Below are positions 18,310 through 29,056 of a stretch of DNA of 47,036 nucleotides, in pieces. The translations under genes were made by a program, and so were the position numbers. Below the pieces are notes generated by a model that had not been told where the DNA came from, made no database searches, and saw nothing but the letters and a program-made list of their open reading frames with translations. The stretch is from Bacteroidota bacterium. Lineage in GTDB: Bacteria; Bacteroidota; Bacteroidia; UBA7662. The stretch lies in NCBI GenBank assembly GCA_005799025.1, contig SYHX01000051.1, forward strand, positions 1 to 47,036, written 5' to 3'. Every line of letters starts with the position of its first letter. Within the stretch, counting starts at the first letter, position 1.

Positions 18310-19377
18310 TTAAGACTCGCCCTCTTGGCCCAGGTTTAAGACGGAAAGTTCAACGAGATAGTCCATCAACGGCCAGCGGGGTAAAGGCTTCTCGCCCATG
18401 GACTCCACAGCGACCTTCCCATGGTCCATGAGAATGCGTGCAGATGTCGCAATCATGGCCGCATTATCGGTACACCAAGTCAAAGGCGGAATATGAACCT
18501 TGCAGCCCAATTGCTCGCCCAATGCCAACATGCGGGAACGCAGCAAGGAATTGGCCGCGACACCACCTGCGAGGCCCAGGCTTCGTGGTTTCCTCTGCCC
18601 AGCATGATGCAGGACGGGTTTCATGAGCACCTCGACTACATTGGCCTGAATGGAAGCACAAAGATCGCGAAGGGCCGAATCCCTGCGATCCTCAAGGTCA
18701 GGTTTATGCTTTGCCAGATAATACAAAACACTTGTTTTCAATCCACTAAAGCTGTATGCCTCATTTCCTAATTGAGGCATGGGCCAGGAATACGCCCCTG
18801 AATCGCCTTGCGCCGCCAAACGATCCAATACAGGCCCACCCGGGTAAGGCAGCCCTAACATTTTGGCACATTTATCAAAGGCCTCCCCTGCCGCATCGTC
18901 TAAGGTTGCACAGAGGGAGCTTCCCTCCAACCAAGATTCCATCCAAACCAAATGGGTATGCCCACCTGAAACCGTCAAGGATAGCATAGGAAATATGCCT
19001 TCCTCAAGCTCCTGTTCTACAAAATGCGATACCAAATGACCATGCAAATGATTGACCCCAATCAAGGGAATATCCAGCGATAGGGCCAAACCTTTGGCAA
19101 CTGCAGCACCCACCATCAACGAGCCCATCAAACCCGGGCCTCGGGTGTAGGCAATGGCCTTAATATCGGACCAAGAGGTCGAAGTGTCGTGTATTAAATC
19201 ATTGATAATTAATGACAACCACTCCTGATGAGCCCTGGATGCCAACTCCGGGACCACTCCACCAAAGCGCTGATGCTCCTCCTGCCCCGATTGCCTCATC
19301 CCTATCAAACGATGCCCCTTCAGCAAAGCCACGGAGCTATCATCGCAGGAACTTTCGATGGCGAGTATTATTGGCAT
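18310..19377 (-). CDS. tsaD: tRNA N6-adenosine threonylcarbamoyltransferase
   Basis: ILAIESSCDDSSVALL, GVNHLHGHL, SGGHTHLV, GGVAANSLLR, CTDNAAMIA. Confidence 0.96.
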   Translation of the reverse strand: MPIILAIESSCDDSSVALLKGHRLIGMRQSGQEEHQRFGGVVPELASRAHQEWLSLIINDLIHDTSTSWSDIKAIAYTRGPGLMGSLMVGAAVAKGLALSLDIPLIGVNHLHGHLVSHFVEQELEEGIFPMLSLTVSGGHTHLVWMESWLEGSSLCATLDDAAGEAFDKCAKMLGLPYPGGPVLDRLAAQGDSGAYSWPMPQLGNEAYSFSGLKTSVLYYLAKHKPDLEDRRDSALRDLCASIQANVVEVLMKPVLHHAGQRKPRSLGLAGGVAANSLLRSRMLALGEQLGCKVHIPPLTWCTDNAAMIATSARILMDHGKVAVESMGEKPLPRWPLMDYLVELSVLNLGQEGES

Positions 19378-19567
19378 TAGAAAATAATAATAGAAAACTT
19401 AGGCTTTTTTAATACTTGTAACATCCTACAGCTTGTTACGTTTAAAGTGTAAAAATGGCTTAATTTTCATAGATTTACGCTAAAATCAATTATGAAAACC
19501 CTTTTTTCCTCCAAAAATATCATTACTTACGTCAAGGGTTCTTAATCCGTAGCTTATTTCCTTTCCC

Positions 19568-22500
19568 ATGGAAAATCCAATTTCCCAACCCAATTCACGT
19601 TGGGGACGTTTCGCCAAAAGGCTAGGGATAATCTTGGGTATAACCACAGGTTCAGGAATTTTGATAATAGGACTTATGTTGGGAACAGGATTGGGACAAA
19701 AATGGCTTTTGGAATTTGTCTGCAATGACCTATCCAATAGGCTAGGGGTCAAAGTGCAGGCCCATGGCTTGTCTATCACTATGGACAAATTGGCCTTGGA
19801 AGAGGTCTTGTTTTTAGGATGCCAAAATGACACACTCGCAATAGTCCACCGCGGCGAGGTACGGTGGAAATCCTTGGATCCATGGGATCACCAATACCGC
19901 CTTGGATCCGTCGACATTGACCGCATCAGAGTTTGGGTCAAGCCCTCCAATACAAAGGATAGCACATCGTTGAGCACCAATTGGGACTGTGTATTCCGCA
20001 ATGCCCAACGTACCAAGACTCACGAGAGCGTAAATCTCTCTTTCACCCTCAACAGATTCCGGGCTCGCGAAGTCATTTGGATAGTTTCTGGATACCCCAA
20101 GGCCATTGATTGGATGCCCACCACGACCTCAAACTTAACCTTCAAAAAGGTCCGATACAGCGATAACCGTTGGCAGTTTGATTATTCATTCAAACAACTT
20201 TTAGCCCATAGCGCCTATCCTTACGCTGCAAAAGGCCATATTACCGGATTTTCGAACGGTGAACTTCGGGTTAGTCGATCATTCATTAAGCATCCAGAAG
20301 CTGAAATAGAAATTCCTTTGCTTACCAAAAACCCCTCCCAACCCTTAACCCTAAGCAATACCAAAATTCAAATTGCTGAAGGTCACCTAAACCGCTGGAT
20401 TCCTGCTCCAACGCCATGGCCAGCCACAACAATCCATTGCCCTGTAACAAAATGGGATAAAGGTCGATTTTTTTGGGATAATGTTACAGCACGCCTAGCA
20501 GGCGGGTTGACCGCATGGTCTACCGGGTATTGCAACATGAAACTGCCCGACGCTCAAAACAAAGCTCATAAGTTCTATCCGGACAGTTCACTTCATTTAA
20601 CTTATAGGTTAGAGTCACAACCGCAATGGGAAAGGGTCCTAACAGCTATTTTGTCCAATTCGGAGTTTTATTATCCGGGCTCAACAGGTAACATCACACC
20701 TAATATAATTCAAGCCTATTTACCCGATCCTCAAAATTGGAATATGTTGGGCCAAATAACTAACGGGTATTGGGGTTTGAGCACTGATGGCGAATTAAAT
20801 AGCGGAATTAGTCGCCTAAAATTTGAAGCAATTTCCGATTCTACCTTGACAAATTGGCTGGGCAACGCAAGTCTCAATGGCTATACCCTATCTGGCTCAA
20901 TGCGCCCATCGAATCGTTTAGCACAAAGCGGATTCCCGACATTTGAGGGCTCCCTCGGGTCAGCCGTTGCAAAGTGGTCCTTTCAAAAAGGAGATTTAGT
21001 CAAGGCACAAATCCATTTAGACTCTGTAGAACAGGGTAACGAAATCTACAGAAATTTACAGGGCTCCATCGAATTGAAATCAAATTCCTTCACTGGACAA
21101 ATCCAGATCCGCGATACCTTACATCAACTACAATCGGAATGGTCCGGACTTTTTCGCAATGGCACCCTTGAACGACTTGTAGGCAACGGGAGTATTGATT
21201 TGCAATTCCCGTTGAATCCTGAGTTCAAAGGTCCGCTTCGTGTACTTGGCAACTTTAGTTACCAAGATACAGCGAATATTATCTACGCTAAACTTTCGGA
21301 TGGCTTACTTCACTCAATTGACCATCGATTAAACGTAGAAAACGCGGTATTAACCATTAAAAATGGGGCAAGTGTCCCGGCCATTCAATTAACGGTAAAC
21401 CGTGATAGTGTTCACTGCATAGGAATTATCCGCAAGAGTCATTTTAAGCAGGTTTATGACCAGGTATTCAATTTCATTGTCGGAAATTCCCCTTCCATTG
21501 ACCCCGAAATACCTTTTAGAACCTATGTAACAATCCATAATTTAAATGATTACCTACCGTTTTTATCAAGACCACCTATATCCAAGTGCGGACAGGTTGT
21601 AGGTACAATGCAATGGTCCAGAAACCAATACGGACTTGATACTTCATGGAATAGATTGATTCGGGTCAATCTAGGATTGCCAGAATGGAAAAATTGGACT
21701 GCACAAAGCGCGGACCTTGTTTCTGAATCATTTGGCCCTTCACTTTTGGCAAAACTAGACATCAATAACCTCCAACAGAATGGGATAGATTTGTTTCGAA
21801 ATATCCGGTATCAACAAGTTCGGAATAATTACATGTCCTCCATTCGCATTGAAGGTAAAGACTCCGCGAAGACAAATTCAGCCTTTTTCATTGGTTCCTT
21901 GAACACCGCAGGCGGCCAATGGGTTCTTGGAATTGACAGCCTCAAATTCCAAATCAAAAACCAAGAATGGTCCTCCACTTCAGGGGCCAAAATTCGAAAA
22001 TACGGAGATGTTTGGGACCTTGACTCAATCCAATTAACCCATGGGGCCTCCATGCTTTCTATTAACGGGTTACTTTCGAATAAACTTGGAAATCGAATTA
22101 CCCTTGATATTCGAAATTTAGGTCTTCAACAGTTGATGGCCTTTTCTGGCAAAAAAAGCAGTTTGTTAAACGGCACAGTTAATGGGAAAATTACTGGAGA
22201 CGGCTTGTTGAACCAGCTCAATCTAACAGGAGAGCTGCGTATTCCCCGACTGCAATTGCAAGGGATGAACTTGGGTGAATTATCGATTCAATCCACTTTT
22301 GTGCCACAGAACAACCAGCTCGTCCTCCAAGCAAAACTTGATAACGGAGAAGCCCAGCCAGCTACAGTTAATGGATGGATTAATACCAATGAGCCCAGCC
22401 TACCCTGTGATTTTGTAGCCAAATTGGATATGGCCCCCCTGCAATTATTGGAATTGGCGTTAAAACCTGCAATGGACAGTATTCGAGGTGCGGCCAATGC

Positions 22501-24085
22501 CGAAATTCGTCTGACCGGCAGCTTCAAGGAACCACAAATGCGAGGATCAATTCGCATGAATGATGCTAGTTTTCGAATTCCATTTCTCAAAAATTCATAT
22601 AAAATATCAGGAGACGTTCAAGTTGAGCCGGGCCAATTTATTTTTCCTAATAGTTTCGTCCAAGACAAAGAAAGGGGTCAAGCCAAAATCACTGGCATTG
22701 TCAACCATCGTAACTTCCGTGAATGGGCCTACAGGTTTGAAATGGATAGCGCCAATGATCTCTTGGTTTTGAACGAACCCCAATTGATCAAAGGAGACTA
22801 CTACTTTGGTTTTGGAAAAATCAATGGCAACGGGTGGATTAAAGGCGATGAAAAATCAACCCAAATCCAAGTCAGCGCAGAGGCCGTCAAAGGAAGTCGG
22901 CTGATCATTCCTCTTGATGACCTCAATAAAGAGCGTACATACAATTTCATTCGTTTTAAATCCAAAAAAGGGTCGATAAATAAAGATCAAGAATCAATCA
23001 ATGAACAGGCAGTTTCATTGAGGGGTTTAGAGTTTAACCTGGGACTGACACTGAACCCAGGATGCGCAGTTACTCTTCTTCTTGACAGACGGTACGGCGA
23101 TCAAATCAAAGGTACTGGAAACGGGAATTTAAACCTGTTACTCACTAGAGAAGGGGATTTATCACTTACCGGAAATTATATTTTTGAACAAGGCAATTAC
23201 ACGTTTAACCTTGTGAATATTGTTAACAAAAATTTTGATATCAAGCGTGGTGGGCGAATCGATTGGAATGGAGATCCATATGCGGGCATTATGCAGATAG
23301 AAGCCGCTTACAAGCAATTTGCTTCAGTTAGAAATTTACTGGGAGCGAATGAAATAGTACAGACGGATCGCCGCAACATCATGGCTGTTGAGACCTATCT
23401 CAACCTTTCGGGACCTATTCTTCAGCCATCGGTTAAGTTCCGCCTCAACCTCCCCACGATTATTGATAACAATCCGAACGATTTACTTGTTCAGCAAATC
23501 ACACGAATTAATAACAATGAACAAGAGTTAAACAATCAGGTCCTCGGCTTATTGGTTTCGGGCCAATTCATTCCTTCAGAGAGTTTAAACTCAGCAAACT
23601 TTGGTATTTCCACTGGGGCAACTGCGTTCAATTCGGTAACAGAAATGTTGACGACTCGTTTGAGCAATTTACTCAACAATTCGTTAGGCGGTGGGGTAAA
23701 TCTTGGAATTAATTATCGAGGAGATCTGGGTACAGGTATTTTGAATTCAAACAATAATGTTGGCAGCACCCTTGCAGATAGTAACCGAAGAGATCTCAAT
23801 GTAGCCCTGAATACCACTTTGTTCAATAACAGGTTAGTTATTGACGGGAATTTGGGTTTGGGAAACAGCCTTCAAGTGAATTCTCGAAACATGGCCGGAG
23901 GAATTAATCTGGAATACCTTATCAACCCCAGTGGAACAATTCGTGCCAAGGCATTCAATCGTCCTGACGATCGCATTCTATTCAATCAAAGCCAAAATCT
24001 GAACTACCGTCAAGGAATTGGCATCTCGTACAACAGGAATTTTAATCGATGGAGTGAACTCATACGAAAAAACCCCCGTCAATGA
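19568..24085 (+). CDS. tamB: TamB/DUF490 translocation and assembly module protein
   Basis: 1505 aa, N-terminal TM, beta-helical repeats, C-terminal ETYLNLSGPILQPSVKFRLNLP...GINLEYLINPSGTIRAKAFNR; divergent from tsaD. Confidence 0.85.
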   Translation: MENPISQPNSRWGRFAKRLGIILGITTGSGILIIGLMLGTGLGQKWLLEFVCNDLSNRLGVKVQAHGLSITMDKLALEEVLFLGCQNDTLAIVHRGEVRWKSLDPWDHQYRLGSVDIDRIRVWVKPSNTKDSTSLSTNWDCVFRNAQRTKTHESVNLSFTLNRFRAREVIWIVSGYPKAIDWMPTTTSNLTFKKVRYSDNRWQFDYSFKQLLAHSAYPYAAKGHITGFSNGELRVSRSFIKHPEAEIEIPLLTKNPSQPLTLSNTKIQIAEGHLNRWIPAPTPWPATTIHCPVTKWDKGRFFWDNVTARLAGGLTAWSTGYCNMKLPDAQNKAHKFYPDSSLHLTYRLESQPQWERVLTAILSNSEFYYPGSTGNITPNIIQAYLPDPQNWNMLGQITNGYWGLSTDGELNSGISRLKFEAISDSTLTNWLGNASLNGYTLSGSMRPSNRLAQSGFPTFEGSLGSAVAKWSFQKGDLVKAQIHLDSVEQGNEIYRNLQGSIELKSNSFTGQIQIRDTLHQLQSEWSGLFRNGTLERLVGNGSIDLQFPLNPEFKGPLRVLGNFSYQDTANIIYAKLSDGLLHSIDHRLNVENAVLTIKNGASVPAIQLTVNRDSVHCIGIIRKSHFKQVYDQVFNFIVGNSPSIDPEIPFRTYVTIHNLNDYLPFLSRPPISKCGQVVGTMQWSRNQYGLDTSWNRLIRVNLGLPEWKNWTAQSADLVSESFGPSLLAKLDINNLQQNGIDLFRNIRYQQVRNNYMSSIRIEGKDSAKTNSAFFIGSLNTAGGQWVLGIDSLKFQIKNQEWSSTSGAKIRKYGDVWDLDSIQLTHGASMLSINGLLSNKLGNRITLDIRNLGLQQLMAFSGKKSSLLNGTVNGKITGDGLLNQLNLTGELRIPRLQLQGMNLGELSIQSTFVPQNNQLVLQAKLDNGEAQPATVNGWINTNEPSLPCDFVAKLDMAPLQLLELALKPAMDSIRGAANAEIRLTGSFKEPQMRGSIRMNDASFRIPFLKNSYKISGDVQVEPGQFIFPNSFVQDKERGQAKITGIVNHRNFREWAYRFEMDSANDLLVLNEPQLIKGDYYFGFGKINGNGWIKGDEKSTQIQVSAEAVKGSRLIIPLDDLNKERTYNFIRFKSKKGSINKDQESINEQAVSLRGLEFNLGLTLNPGCAVTLLLDRRYGDQIKGTGNGNLNLLLTREGDLSLTGNYIFEQGNYTFNLVNIVNKNFDIKRGGRIDWNGDPYAGIMQIEAAYKQFASVRNLLGANEIVQTDRRNIMAVETYLNLSGPILQPSVKFRLNLPTIIDNNPNDLLVQQITRINNNEQELNNQVLGLLVSGQFIPSESLNSANFGISTGATAFNSVTEMLTTRLSNLLNNSLGGGVNLGINYRGDLGTGILNSNNNVGSTLADSNRRDLNVALNTTLFNNRLVIDGNLGLGNSLQVNSRNMAGGINLEYLINPSGTIRAKAFNRPDDRILFNQSQNLNYRQGIGISYNRNFNRWSELIRKNPRQ

Positions 24086-24094
24086 CGAGGGTTT
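24070..24094 (+). terminator. Rho-independent terminator-like hairpin at tamB/rpsA convergence, possibly bidirectional
   Basis: AAACCC-C-CGTC-AAT-GACG-A-GGGTTT stem with one C/A mismatch, A-run before and TTTCTTT after; overlaps tamB stop TGA 24083-24085. Confidence 0.7.
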
Positions 24095-24140
24095 CTTTGA
24101 GCTAAATTCATTAATCCTGAATGAGGATTCTTTGAGGTGG

Positions 24141-24182
24141 CTTTTACAAATAAGCTACTGCCTTTTACAAATAAGCTGCTGC
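24141..24182. repeat. Two-copy 21-bp tandem repeat
   Basis: CTTTTACAAATAAGCTACTGC / CTTTTACAAATAAGCTGCTGC, one mismatch, abutting the rpsA stop codon. Confidence 0.9.
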
Positions 24183-26110
24183 TAGGCGTTGTTTTCTGAG
24201 TTATCCTCCGACCCCGCTTGATCTTTAGATGCCTGAGACTCGGCGATTGGTTCCGCTTCGTTATGGCTATCCAATTTGTCCATAGCATCACGTGCTGCCT
24301 TCTTTTCACCTGCGAGGATTTGTTCACGTAAATCAGATAACGCGCTCAATTCACCCATGGTTCCCGAATCATTGGAAGAATCTTGTTTAGCCTTAGCCTG
24401 ATATTTGGCCACTTCTTGCTCCTCTCCGGAACGCTCTTTGTCTTTGGCCTCCTGCCAGGTTCTAGCATGAGATGCTACAATGCGACGATTTTCTTTGTTG
24501 AATTCAATGATTTTGAATTCGGCCTTCTCTTCCAAACGTAATGCCTTGCCGTCCGCTTGTTGCAATTGTTTCTTGGGAACAAAAGCTTCAACACCGTAGG
24601 AAAACTGAACCATTCCACCCTTGTCGTCTATGCTGACAATGGTTCCTTGGTGCAAAGAGTTCTCAAAGAAAATTGTGGAGAATGTATCCCACGGATTTTC
24701 TTCAATTTGTTTGTGCCCAAGGCTCAAACGACGAGACTCCGTATCTATATCCAGCACAATTACATCCAACATTTGATCTTTTTTCACGAATTCTGAGGGA
24801 TGATTGATTTTCTTGGTCCAGGACAAATCGCTAACGTGAACCAAGCCATCCACCCCTTCACCCAACTCTACAAAAAGACCAAAATTGGTGAGGTTGCGAA
24901 CACGCCCATTGAGACGCGTGCCGACAGGGAATTTCTCGCGAATGGTAATCCACGGATCCGGGGTGAGTTGCTTGATACCCAAGGACATTTTGCGCTCTTC
25001 CTTGTCAATGGATAAAATAACAGCCTTAACAGTTTCTCCTTGCTTGATGAAATCCTGGGGATTCCGCAGATGCTGTGACCAACTCATTTCAGAAACGTGG
25101 ACAAGGCCTTCCACACCGGGTGCGATTTCCAAAAAGGCACCATAATCTGCGACGGTCACTACTTTCCCTTCGATAATGGAGCCGGATTCCAAATTGGCAG
25201 TAGCAGTCTCCCAAGGATGAGCCGTTAATTGCTTCATTCCAAGGCTAATACGTTTACGCTCATCATCGAAATCAATCACCACCACCTGTACCTTATCGTC
25301 TAACTTGACCAATTCCGAAGGATGCGAAATCCTGCCCCAACTCATATCGGTGATGTGTAGCAATCCATCCACTCCTCCAAGGTCTACAAAGACCCCGAAA
25401 TCAGTCATATTTTTAATAGTCCCTTCCAAGACCTGTCCCTTCTCCATACGGCTCATGATCACCGCTTTCTGGGCTTCGATATCACTCTCAATCAGAATTT
25501 TGTGGGATACGACGGCATTCCTTAGAACCGGATTGATCTTAACCACCTTGAACTCCATAGTCTTGCCCACATATTGATCGTAATCACGAACCGGTTTGAC
25601 ATCGATTTGTGAACCAGGCAAGAAGGTTTCGATACCGTCAATTTCAACGACCAATCCCCCTTTAGTTCGGGATTTCACCTTACCTTGGATGATCAAATCT
25701 TCTTCGTGAGATTTAACAATACGCTCCCAGGCGTTCATTATCCGTGCTGCTTTGCGCGATAACAACAAGTGTCCGTTCACATCCTCGCGGTTAATAATCA
25801 GCACCTCCACCTCATCGCCCACTGAAAGATTGGGCATGTCGCGGAATTCAGAGCGGGCTACCATACCATCGGATTTGAACCCAATGTTGAGAATCACATC
25901 CCTTTCGGAGATACCAGCCACGATGGCATTAACCAATTCGTTGCTCTGAACTTGATTAAGACTCACAGAGTACAAAGACTCCATTCGGCTCCTTTCTTCG
26001 GAGCTATAGTTGCTTTGATTACCAGACCCAATTGACCAATCGAAATCGGCCATGGGAACTACGGATGCCGTTGAGGCGGAATTGGGGGTAAGTGTTTGGT
26101 TTTCAGTCAT
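24182..26110 (-). CDS. rpsA: 30S ribosomal protein S1
   Basis: Six S1-type domains including VDGLLHITDMSWGRISHPSE, VEGLVHVSEMSWSQHLRNP, VDGLVHVSDLSWTKKINHP. Confidence 0.93.
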   Translation of the reverse strand: MTENQTLTPNSASTASVVPMADFDWSIGSGNQSNYSSEERSRMESLYSVSLNQVQSNELVNAIVAGISERDVILNIGFKSDGMVARSEFRDMPNLSVGDEVEVLIINREDVNGHLLLSRKAARIMNAWERIVKSHEEDLIIQGKVKSRTKGGLVVEIDGIETFLPGSQIDVKPVRDYDQYVGKTMEFKVVKINPVLRNAVVSHKILIESDIEAQKAVIMSRMEKGQVLEGTIKNMTDFGVFVDLGGVDGLLHITDMSWGRISHPSELVKLDDKVQVVVIDFDDERKRISLGMKQLTAHPWETATANLESGSIIEGKVVTVADYGAFLEIAPGVEGLVHVSEMSWSQHLRNPQDFIKQGETVKAVILSIDKEERKMSLGIKQLTPDPWITIREKFPVGTRLNGRVRNLTNFGLFVELGEGVDGLVHVSDLSWTKKINHPSEFVKKDQMLDVIVLDIDTESRRLSLGHKQIEENPWDTFSTIFFENSLHQGTIVSIDDKGGMVQFSYGVEAFVPKKQLQQADGKALRLEEKAEFKIIEFNKENRRIVASHARTWQEAKDKERSGEEQEVAKYQAKAKQDSSNDSGTMGELSALSDLREQILAGEKKAARDAMDKLDSHNEAEPIAESQASKDQAGSEDNSENNA

Positions 26111-26148
26111 TTATATTGTTTCCTTCCTGCTTTGGATTAAAGCGAGCG

Positions 26149-26156
26149 CAAAGATA
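26149..26156 (-). promoter_or_regulatory. Candidate Bacteroidetes -7 element (TATCTTTG) for rpsA
   Basis: Exact TAnnTTTG on minus strand, about 40 bp upstream of rpsA ATG; no clear -33 element. Confidence 0.4.
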
Positions 26157-26250
26157 ATCCGAAACAACCGATTTGGGCCATTTGTCAAGCAAGGCCCTGT
26201 GGATGATTACCTGAAGAACAAGCCGAAGGTTTATGAATTACTTAGGTTTA

Positions 26251-26298
26251 TCGGTCATTTTGACAAATATTATCTCGGATTTCGGCCAAAATGACCGA
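26251..26298. promoter_or_regulatory. 12-bp perfect inverted repeat upstream of clpB
   Basis: TCGGTCATTTTG (26251-26262) and CAAAATGACCGA (26287-26298), 24-bp spacer. Confidence 0.5.
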
Positions 26299-26355
26299 AT
26301 TGCTTCGCAAAAATCAAGCTCAAACCGATGGCAAGAGATTTGGGGAGAAATTGAC

Positions 26356-28974
26356 ATGAACACCGACAAATTCACCGACAAAGTCAAACAATGTCTGCAG
26401 GAGGCTCTTCAAGGGATGGAAGCAGGGCGACAGGATTCCATTCAGACACCTCACCTTCTGGAGGCTTTGTTCGAAGTAGACGAGGCCTGGATGGGCAGTT
26501 TGCTTCAAGGTACGCCCGTCAAAGCGAATGAAATTCGTCGTCAAAACTTAGCGAACCATCAAGGACTCCCTGTTAGGCCCAAAACCAAAACCCTGCATGA
26601 TTCACCCGTTTGCCTTGATTCCCTCGCCAACCAGGCCTTGATTAGAGGATTAGCCCATAGCCAAGCTATGGGGGATCAGTTTTTGGGTGTGGAACATTTG
26701 CTGATGGGCCTCTCCGAAAATTCCGATGCAACAGGTGAGCTATTGCGCAGCAACGGATTAAGTTCAACCAATCTTTTTCGCCTCTTTCTTAAATTACGCA
26801 AAGGACAAAACATCATGGAAGCATCCAAAGACTCCGAATACCAAGCCCTGACCAAATTTGCCCGAAACCTCAATGCCCTAGCCGCCGAGGGTAAACTAGA
26901 TCCTGTTATTGGCAGGGATGAGGAAATTCGTCGAGTCATTCAGATTTTGACCCGTCGAACCAAAAACAATCCCCTCCTCATCGGAGAACCCGGGGTGGGC
27001 AAAACCGCTATCGCCGAAGGGATCGCCCAGCGCATCGTGAAAGCCGATGCCCCAGAAACCCTCAAAACCAAGGAGGTTTACGCCTTGGACATGGCCGCTT
27101 TGGTTGCTGGAGCCAAATACAAAGGCGAGTTTGAGCAAAGACTCAAAAGCGTGGTTCGTGAGGTCACCCAAAGCGACGGACAAGTCATCCTCTTCATTGA
27201 CGAAATCCATACCTTGGTTGGCGCAGGCGGTGGTGAAGGCGCCATGGATGCTGCCAATATTCTCAAGCCAGCCTTGGCAAGAGGAGAACTTCGGGCAATC
27301 GGTGCAACCACCCTGGATGAGTACAGAAAATACTTCGAAAAAGACAAAGCCCTTGAGCGAAGATTCCAGCAGGTTTTGGTGGAGGAGCCTGACCGAGCAG
27401 ATGCCATCAGTATACTTCGCGGCCTCAAGGAGCGGTACGAAAATCACCACCGCATCCAAATCCGTGATGAAGCCATCATCGCCGCCGTGGATTTGTCCGA
27501 ACGCTATATCCCGCACCGTTTCCTTCCGGATAAAGCCATCGACCTTGTGGATGAAGCCGCCTCAAGACTTCGCATACAGATTGATTCCATGCCCGAAGCC
27601 CTGGACGAACTCAACCGCAAACTCATGCAGCTCGAGATCGAAAAAGAAGCCATGCTTAGAGAGAACAATCAGGACAAGGTCCAGACCCTCGAAATGGACT
27701 TGAACAAAATTCGCAAGGAAGCTGAGGAACTCACCCAGCGTTGGCAAAGTGAAAAGAAGGTGGTGGAGCAAATCCAACAATGCAAACTCAAGTTGGAGCA
27801 ACTCAAATTACAAGCCGAACAAGCGGAACGTACTGCGGATTATGGCCTGGTTGCCGAAATCCGATATGGAAGAATGAAAGTAGTCGAAGACGAACTGCGC
27901 GCCTACATGGAACAACAGAAAAATACCGAAGGAGAAGGCAAACTGCTCCGCGAAGTTGTTGAATCTGAAGATATTGCCGAAGTGGTTGCCCGATGGACCG
28001 GGATTCCTGTGCAGCGCATGTTGGAGACAGAGAAAACCAAATTGCTGCAGCTGGAAGAAGAATTACACCGCCGCGTTATTGGCCAGGGACAAGCGGTCAA
28101 AGCCGTTGCGGAAGCAGTGCGAAGAAGCCGATCCGGTTTGCAAGATGATGGACGTCCTATGGGAACATTCCTGTTCATGGGACCTACGGGGGTTGGCAAA
28201 ACGGAATTGACCAAGGCCTTAGCCTTACTTCTGCTCAATGATGAGCAAGCCATAGTCCGAATCGACATGAGCGAATACCAAGAGAAGCACAGCGTCTCCC
28301 GTCTCATTGGATCACCTCCTGGGTATGTAGGCTACGAAGAGGGTGGACAGTTAACTGAAGCAGTCAGGCGCAGGCCCTACTCCATCGTGCTGATGGATGA
28401 ACTCGAGAAAGCCCATAGCGATGTATTCAATTTACTCCTTCAGGTCTTGGATGAGGGCCGCCTCACCGACAATCATGGGCGTACAGTGAATTTCCGCAAC
28501 ACCATCCTCATCATGACCTCCAACCTTGGAACAGGGTTAGAGAACGAAGACGAACTTAGCTTGAACAAACCGACCTCCCCGAACATAGATGACCTGCTAA
28601 GAACTCGTTTCCGTCCTGAATTCATCAACCGCATCGACGAAGTAGTGGAATTTCACCCACTAGGTCCAGAACATTTACGGTCCATCGTGACCTTACAAAT
28701 GCGTGAGCTGCAGGAAAGATTAATGAGCCGGCAAATTCAACTCAGCTATACCGATGCCGTCGCGGACTACCTGGCCCGCCATGGATACGACCCGCGATAC
28801 GGAGCACGGCCCTTGCGACGCCTTATTCAAAAAGAAGTCATTAACCGCCTCTCAACGGCCTTGATCAGCGGTGAAATTCATGCCCCAGACGCCATCTTGC
28901 TGGATTGGTTTGAAGAAAGCGGCATGGTCGTCCTGCCCAGTTCGTCGGTTAGTTTGGAAAGCCTGGGGCAATAA
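26356..28974 (+). CDS. clpB: ATP-dependent chaperone ClpB
   Basis: [19 protein letters not shown], coiled-coil middle domain, [47 protein letters not shown]; start MNTDKFTDK. Confidence 0.95.
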   Translation: MNTDKFTDKVKQCLQEALQGMEAGRQDSIQTPHLLEALFEVDEAWMGSLLQGTPVKANEIRRQNLANHQGLPVRPKTKTLHDSPVCLDSLANQALIRGLAHSQAMGDQFLGVEHLLMGLSENSDATGELLRSNGLSSTNLFRLFLKLRKGQNIMEASKDSEYQALTKFARNLNALAAEGKLDPVIGRDEEIRRVIQILTRRTKNNPLLIGEPGVGKTAIAEGIAQRIVKADAPETLKTKEVYALDMAALVAGAKYKGEFEQRLKSVVREVTQSDGQVILFIDEIHTLVGAGGGEGAMDAANILKPALARGELRAIGATTLDEYRKYFEKDKALERRFQQVLVEEPDRADAISILRGLKERYENHHRIQIRDEAIIAAVDLSERYIPHRFLPDKAIDLVDEAASRLRIQIDSMPEALDELNRKLMQLEIEKEAMLRENNQDKVQTLEMDLNKIRKEAEELTQRWQSEKKVVEQIQQCKLKLEQLKLQAEQAERTADYGLVAEIRYGRMKVVEDELRAYMEQQKNTEGEGKLLREVVESEDIAEVVARWTGIPVQRMLETEKTKLLQLEEELHRRVIGQGQAVKAVAEAVRRSRSGLQDDGRPMGTFLFMGPTGVGKTELTKALALLLLNDEQAIVRIDMSEYQEKHSVSRLIGSPPGYVGYEEGGQLTEAVRRRPYSIVLMDELEKAHSDVFNLLLQVLDEGRLTDNHGRTVNFRNTILIMTSNLGTGLENEDELSLNKPTSPNIDDLLRTRFRPEFINRIDEVVEFHPLGPEHLRSIVTLQMRELQERLMSRQIQLSYTDAVADYLARHGYDPRYGARPLRRLIQKEVINRLSTALISGEIHAPDAILLDWFEESGMVVLPSSSVSLESLGQ

Positions 28975-29056
28975 GTCCTAATGGCATATTTTGTGGCATA
29001 ATTATTGCATGGTTCAGGGTTTGGAGCGAAATTTACCCTAACCCCTAGACACAGCC

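Noticed and set aside
24141-24182. CRISPR-like repeat
   Set aside because: Only two directly adjacent copies, no spacers and no cas genes in the window.
26052-26294. 80-aa plus-strand ORF upstream of clpB
   Set aside because: Overlaps the rpsA start antisense and the divergent promoter region; no domain or plausible start context.
26251-26298. CIRCE/HrcA site upstream of clpB
   Set aside because: The inverted repeat does not match TTAGCACTC-N9-GAGTGCTAA; kept only as an unassigned repeat.
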